Part shown: positions 61,166-64,000 of the stretch, piece by piece | How the letters are laid out: each line of letters starts with the position of its first letter | Position numbering within the stretch: position 1 is the first letter of the stretch | Assembly: GCA_046351215.1 (NCBI GenBank) | Contig: JAXLYX010000006.1 | Span: 62,001 to 126,000 of the forward strand | DNA from: JAXLYX01 sp046351215 | GTDB lineage: Bacteria > Myxococcota_A > Polyangia > Polyangiales > Houyiibacteriaceae | DNA: 64,000 nucleotides | Direction: 5' to 3' | Made by a program: the position numbers and the translations under genes | Notes under the pieces: model-generated | Told to the model about the DNA's origin: nothing | Databases searched by the model: none | What the model saw: the letters and a program-made list of their open reading frames with translations, nothing else

Positions 61166-61183
61166 GAGAATGATAATATTATC
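61166..61183. promoter_or_regulatory. Fur-box-like AT-rich palindrome
   Basis: GAGAATGATAATATTATC contains the perfect 12-bp palindrome GATAATATTATC (61172-61183) preceded by a further GAGAAT hexamer. This is two direct and one inverted GATAAT-type hexamers, as in the classical Fur box, but without the central base. It is one of very few AT-rich patches in the window. GATAAT could also serve as a -10 element in either direction. Confidence 0.5.
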
Positions 61184-61287
61184 GGCCAACAACTCGCAGT
61201 AGAAAGCTCCCGCCACGCCCTCGTTCCCCCGAGGTCACAGGGCGTTTCGTGTGCGCGTCGCGAGAGCGACGCAGAGGAGCTTCCGTC

Positions 61288-63186
61288 ATGAAGTCGTATG
61301 GGAAGACGAGGCACGCGCATCGCGGAGTCCTCGCGTGGACAGCGGCCCTGCTCGTCGCCTTCGGCGCCGCGTGCAACGGCGGTGACGGCGGCTCGAGCGG
61401 CACGGGACCCTCGGGCGGAACGGCCGCCACCGGTGCGGCCTGCACGGCCGCGAGCGACTGCAGTGGCGCGAACCCCGTCTGCCTCGATGGGCTCTATCCG
61501 CTGAAGGGTCTCCCCGACACGCCCCCCGACCTCGGGAACATCGGCGTCGCCCTCCCCGGGGGCTACTGCTCCACGGTCGCGCCCTGCACGAGCGACAGCG
61601 ATTGCGGCACCGGGGGCAAGTGCTTCCGCCCGCTCGCGGACGTCACGCAGTCGGTCATCGACGGTTTCGTGCCGGTCCTCGGCGAGTACGCCACGGGCTA
61701 CTTCCGCGACTACGGCGCCTGCCTCGCTCCCTGCACGGCGAACTCCGACTGCCGGAGCGGCTACATCTGCGACGTCCCGCTCGGGAACCTCCTGAACCTC
61801 GTGCCCGGTGCGCGGCTCGAGAAGTACTGCATCGGTCCCTCGGACACGTCCTGCGGCACCTGCGACTCGAACGCGACCTGCGATTCGTCGTCGGGCACGC
61901 CGACCTGCGTCTGCAACGCGGGGTACCTCGGCGACGGCTCGACGTGCATGCCGGAGACCTGCCCGGCGCAGACGATCGCCAACGGCCTCGTGAGCCCCTC
62001 CGACGCGGTGGGTACCGGCGGCACGATCGCCTACGGCTGCAACCGCGGCTACACGCTCTCCGCCACGGGTGACACGACGCGTACGTGTCTCTCGGGTGGG
62101 GTCTGGTCCGGCACCGCGCCGACGTGCGCACCGATCGCCGTCGCGGGATGCGCGAGCAACCCCTGTCAGAACGGCGCGACCTGCGTCGACGGCGCGGGGG
62201 GCTCGTACTCCTGCCATTGCGCCGCGGGTTGGCTCGGCGCGAACTGCGACATGCCCGAGATGTGCTCGGGGCTCGTGGCACCTGCGCACGGCAGTGTGAG
62301 CGCGACCTCGGCGACCGTCGGGAACGGCGCGACGTATGCGTGCGATCCGGGGTACGCCCTCGTCGGGAGCGCCACCCAGACCTGTCAGGCGGGTGGCACC
62401 TGGTCGGGCAGCGCGCCGACCTGCGCAGCGAAGGCCTGTCCGACGCTCGCCCAGCCGGCGAACGGGGCGGTGACGGCGACGAGCGGCACGACGGGCACCG
62501 TCGTGACCTACAGCTGCAGCGCCGGCTTCGCCCTCTCGGGGTCCTCGACCCGCACCTGCGGCACCGACAGCGCCTGGAGCGGCACGGAGCCGACCTGCGT
62601 CGCCGCGAGCGACTGCAGCGCGAACCCCTGCGTCCACAGCCTGAACGGCTGCGTGGACACGAACCCAGGCTACAGCTGCGGCACCTGCACCGCGGGCTTC
62701 GGCGGCGCGAATTGCGACGTCCCCGTGAGCTGTTCGGGTGCGACCGATCCGGCGCACGGCACCGTCTCCGCGACCTCCGTCACCTACGGCCAGTCGATCA
62801 CGTACACGTGCTCGACCGGGTATTCGCTCGTCGGAACGGGCTCTCGCACCTGCGGGGCCGACGGGACGTTCTCGGGCAGCGCGCCGTCGTGCGTCATCGT
62901 GAGCTGCGGCGGAGCCGTCGCGCCGACCCACGGCACGGTCTCGGCGATGACCGCCGATTTCGGGTCTTCGATCTCCTACGGATGCGACGCCGGGTACTCC
63001 CTCACGGGCGGATCGGCTTCGCGCACCTGCGGCGCGGACGGGAATTTCTCCGGCCTCGCGCCCGTCTGCTCCGCGAACGCCTGCACCCCGGATCTCGTCG
63101 CCCCGGCCAACGGCAGCGTGTCGATGACATCACGAAAGCGCGCGTCGATCAGGTCCGCGACGGGCGGACGATCGCGGAACGCCTGA
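61288..63186 (+). CDS. EGF/CCP (sushi) modular lipoprotein, C-terminus probably broken
   Basis: This 632-residue lipoprotein has a lipobox ending AFGAAC (C29) and a Gly/Ser spacer. A Cys-rich region (about 45-175) precedes alternating EGF-like and CCP/sushi modules: EGF about 178-216, CCP 218-278, EGF 284-320, CCP 322-378 and 380-437, EGF 440-475, CCP 477-530 and 533-590. A sixth CCP starts CTPDLVAPANGSVSMTS, then the reading frame passes into unrelated residues (RKRASIRSATGG...) and stops. Bacterial sushi proteins are rare outside Myxococcota; they are probably surface adhesins. ATG 61288 has GAGGAG 8 nt upstream. The missing half domain suggests truncation by rearrangement near 63130. Confidence 0.8.
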   Translation: MKSYGKTRHAHRGVLAWTAALLVAFGAACNGGDGGSSGTGPSGGTAATGAACTAASDCSGANPVCLDGLYPLKGLPDTPPDLGNIGVALPGGYCSTVAPCTSDSDCGTGGKCFRPLADVTQSVIDGFVPVLGEYATGYFRDYGACLAPCTANSDCRSGYICDVPLGNLLNLVPGARLEKYCIGPSDTSCGTCDSNATCDSSSGTPTCVCNAGYLGDGSTCMPETCPAQTIANGLVSPSDAVGTGGTIAYGCNRGYTLSATGDTTRTCLSGGVWSGTAPTCAPIAVAGCASNPCQNGATCVDGAGGSYSCHCAAGWLGANCDMPEMCSGLVAPAHGSVSATSATVGNGATYACDPGYALVGSATQTCQAGGTWSGSAPTCAAKACPTLAQPANGAVTATSGTTGTVVTYSCSAGFALSGSSTRTCGTDSAWSGTEPTCVAASDCSANPCVHSLNGCVDTNPGYSCGTCTAGFGGANCDVPVSCSGATDPAHGTVSATSVTYGQSITYTCSTGYSLVGTGSRTCGADGTFSGSAPSCVIVSCGGAVAPTHGTVSAMTADFGSSISYGCDAGYSLTGGSASRTCGADGNFSGLAPVCSANACTPDLVAPANGSVSMTSRKRASIRSATGGRSRNA

Positions 63187-64000
63187 CGCGAGGCGTCACA
63201 GTCCGACAGGTACGGCCCGGGCTCCGAGGTCCGGCAAGCGGGGTCCGCCCGCACCTGGACATGGCAACGTCGCAGGGTGCCACGGTCGGCGGACCCCGGG
63301 AGATCCGCGCACGACGTTGCCTCGGTGCGCGGCCGCTGATGTCGCCGTCGCGCGACGCCCGATTCGGACTGCAGCTCACCTGCGGTCGCCGCCGACGGAA
63401 GCGCGCCGGCCGGCGATCGCGAGGTCAGGGCCGACTCGGCCACTCCATCGCATGCGTGCGTACCGCGAACGGAGACGGAGTTCGTCGATGGGACGCATCC
63501 GTGTCGCGCCGGGGGCCTCGGTACCCTGATCGCGAGTGCCGCCTCGGCGCCGTGCGCGCACGGGCTCGGATGCGGCTCGAGGCCATTCCTGTCGACACCT
63601 GTTCGTCGCGATCGAGCCGCGGAGCACGTCCGCCTCCTGCGGCGCTGCCCGAGAAGGCGGTTCCTCGGCCTCGATCCGCACGACGACCATCCTGCGCGCG
63701 CTCACGCGTCGAGCCGCCGCACGCGCCGTGACGCTCGAGCGCTCGACTGCAGACCATCCCGAACGGCCCGGCTGCTCGCGGACGCGACGAGCGGCACGTC
63801 GAGGTGCATGTCGCACCGAGCCCGCTCGTGACGCCCGGACCTCGCGACGCCGCGGAACCTGCGCGTACGCCGGGTTCAGATCAGCGAATCCGTTCGAGCC
63901 GAGATCCGTCGCCGTGCTGGCGAACTCCCCGTCGAGACCGTGGCGAGGCAGTCCACCCTGTCGTCCGGCGGCGATCCGAACGTTCCGACGGCCACTACGG
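63187..64000. other. Region without a recognisable gene
   Basis: About 0.8 kb of GC-rich sequence follows the broken lipoprotein. Several open frames of 70-155 codons exist on both strands, but none shows a known domain, a good ribosome-binding site or believable composition; translations are Arg-rich shadows. I see no inverted-repeat ends, transposase, tRNA or terminator. It may be decayed coding sequence or the edge of a rearranged segment that continues past the window. Confidence 0.5.

Noticed and set aside
63187..64000. Insertion sequence or prophage end downstream of the broken lipoprotein
   Set aside because: No transposase or integrase motifs, terminal inverted repeats or target duplication could be seen.

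Overview
The window is GC-rich (roughly 70%) bacterial chromosome, packed with genes and with no mobile element, tRNA, rRNA or CRISPR array that I could see. The gene content points to a Gram-negative member of the Myxococcota (Polyangia-like). The evidence is a Ser/Thr protein kinase with a membrane-anchored tail, a PEGA-domain protein, an MglA-type gliding GTPase, VWFA and EGF/CCP lipoproteins, a meso-DAP-type MurE, a complete dcw cluster, and an F-type ATP synthase whose Fo genes stand alone. This assignment is inferred from gene families, not from a marker-gene comparison.

Layout. 1-5.3 kb: 3' end of a PEGA protein, an STK kinase, a SAM methyltransferase, an orphan FliG-C-like protein and PAPS reductase (cysH). 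5.5-16.4 kb: tex, glutathione reductase, three little-characterised genes (one nucleoside-phosphorylase-like), a divergent UPF0262 / App1-like pair, a CASTOR/POLLUX-type channel and a VWFA lipoprotein. 16.4-23.3 kb (minus strand): two parvulin-type chaperones (one a lipoprotein, one SurA-like), mfd and a HEAT-repeat protein in one run, preceded by a single-domain response regulator. 23.4-32.1 kb (minus strand): a complete moxR-DUF58-bat (aerotolerance-type) operon of eight genes with ATGA overlaps; its TPR member carries a striking Gln/Asn repeat tract. 32.2-38.3 kb (plus strand): hemL, then atpZ-atpI-atpB-atpE, then ccmE-pyrB-namZ. 38.3-41.7 kb (minus strand): a small membrane-anchored protein, an MglA-like GTPase, a PocR-domain histidine kinase and thiL. 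41.9-60.1 kb (plus strand): the dcw cell-wall and division cluster mraZ-rsmH-ftsL-ftsI-murE-murF-mraY-murD-ftsW-murG-murC-ftsQ-(outer-membrane protein)-ftsA-ftsZ, closed by a strong intrinsic terminator. 60.2-64 kb: a TPR protein and a divergent EGF/CCP (sushi) lipoprotein whose last domain breaks off abruptly, followed by about 0.8 kb without a convincing gene.

How the genes work together. The dcw block makes UDP-MurNAc-pentapeptide (MurE, MurF), lipid I and II (MraY, MurG) and the divisome (FtsL, FtsI, FtsW, FtsQ, FtsA, FtsZ). murB and ddl must lie elsewhere. The promoter of the block carries three AGTGG repeats at exact 10-bp spacing just upstream of mraZ, a good candidate MraZ operator. 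The ATP synthase genes encode only Fo components, so the F1 genes must be elsewhere.

Several genes (kinase, UPF0262, App1-like, VWFA lipoprotein, murC) have no Shine-Dalgarno but a TANNNT-like hexamer ending 6-7 nt before the start codon, suggesting leaderless mRNAs. The most interesting leads are the leaderless/divergent promoter pattern, the FliG-C domain outside a flagellar context, the Q/N-rich Bat protein, the atpE leader hairpin, the MraZ boxes, the Fur-like AT-rich box and the broken CCP lipoprotein.
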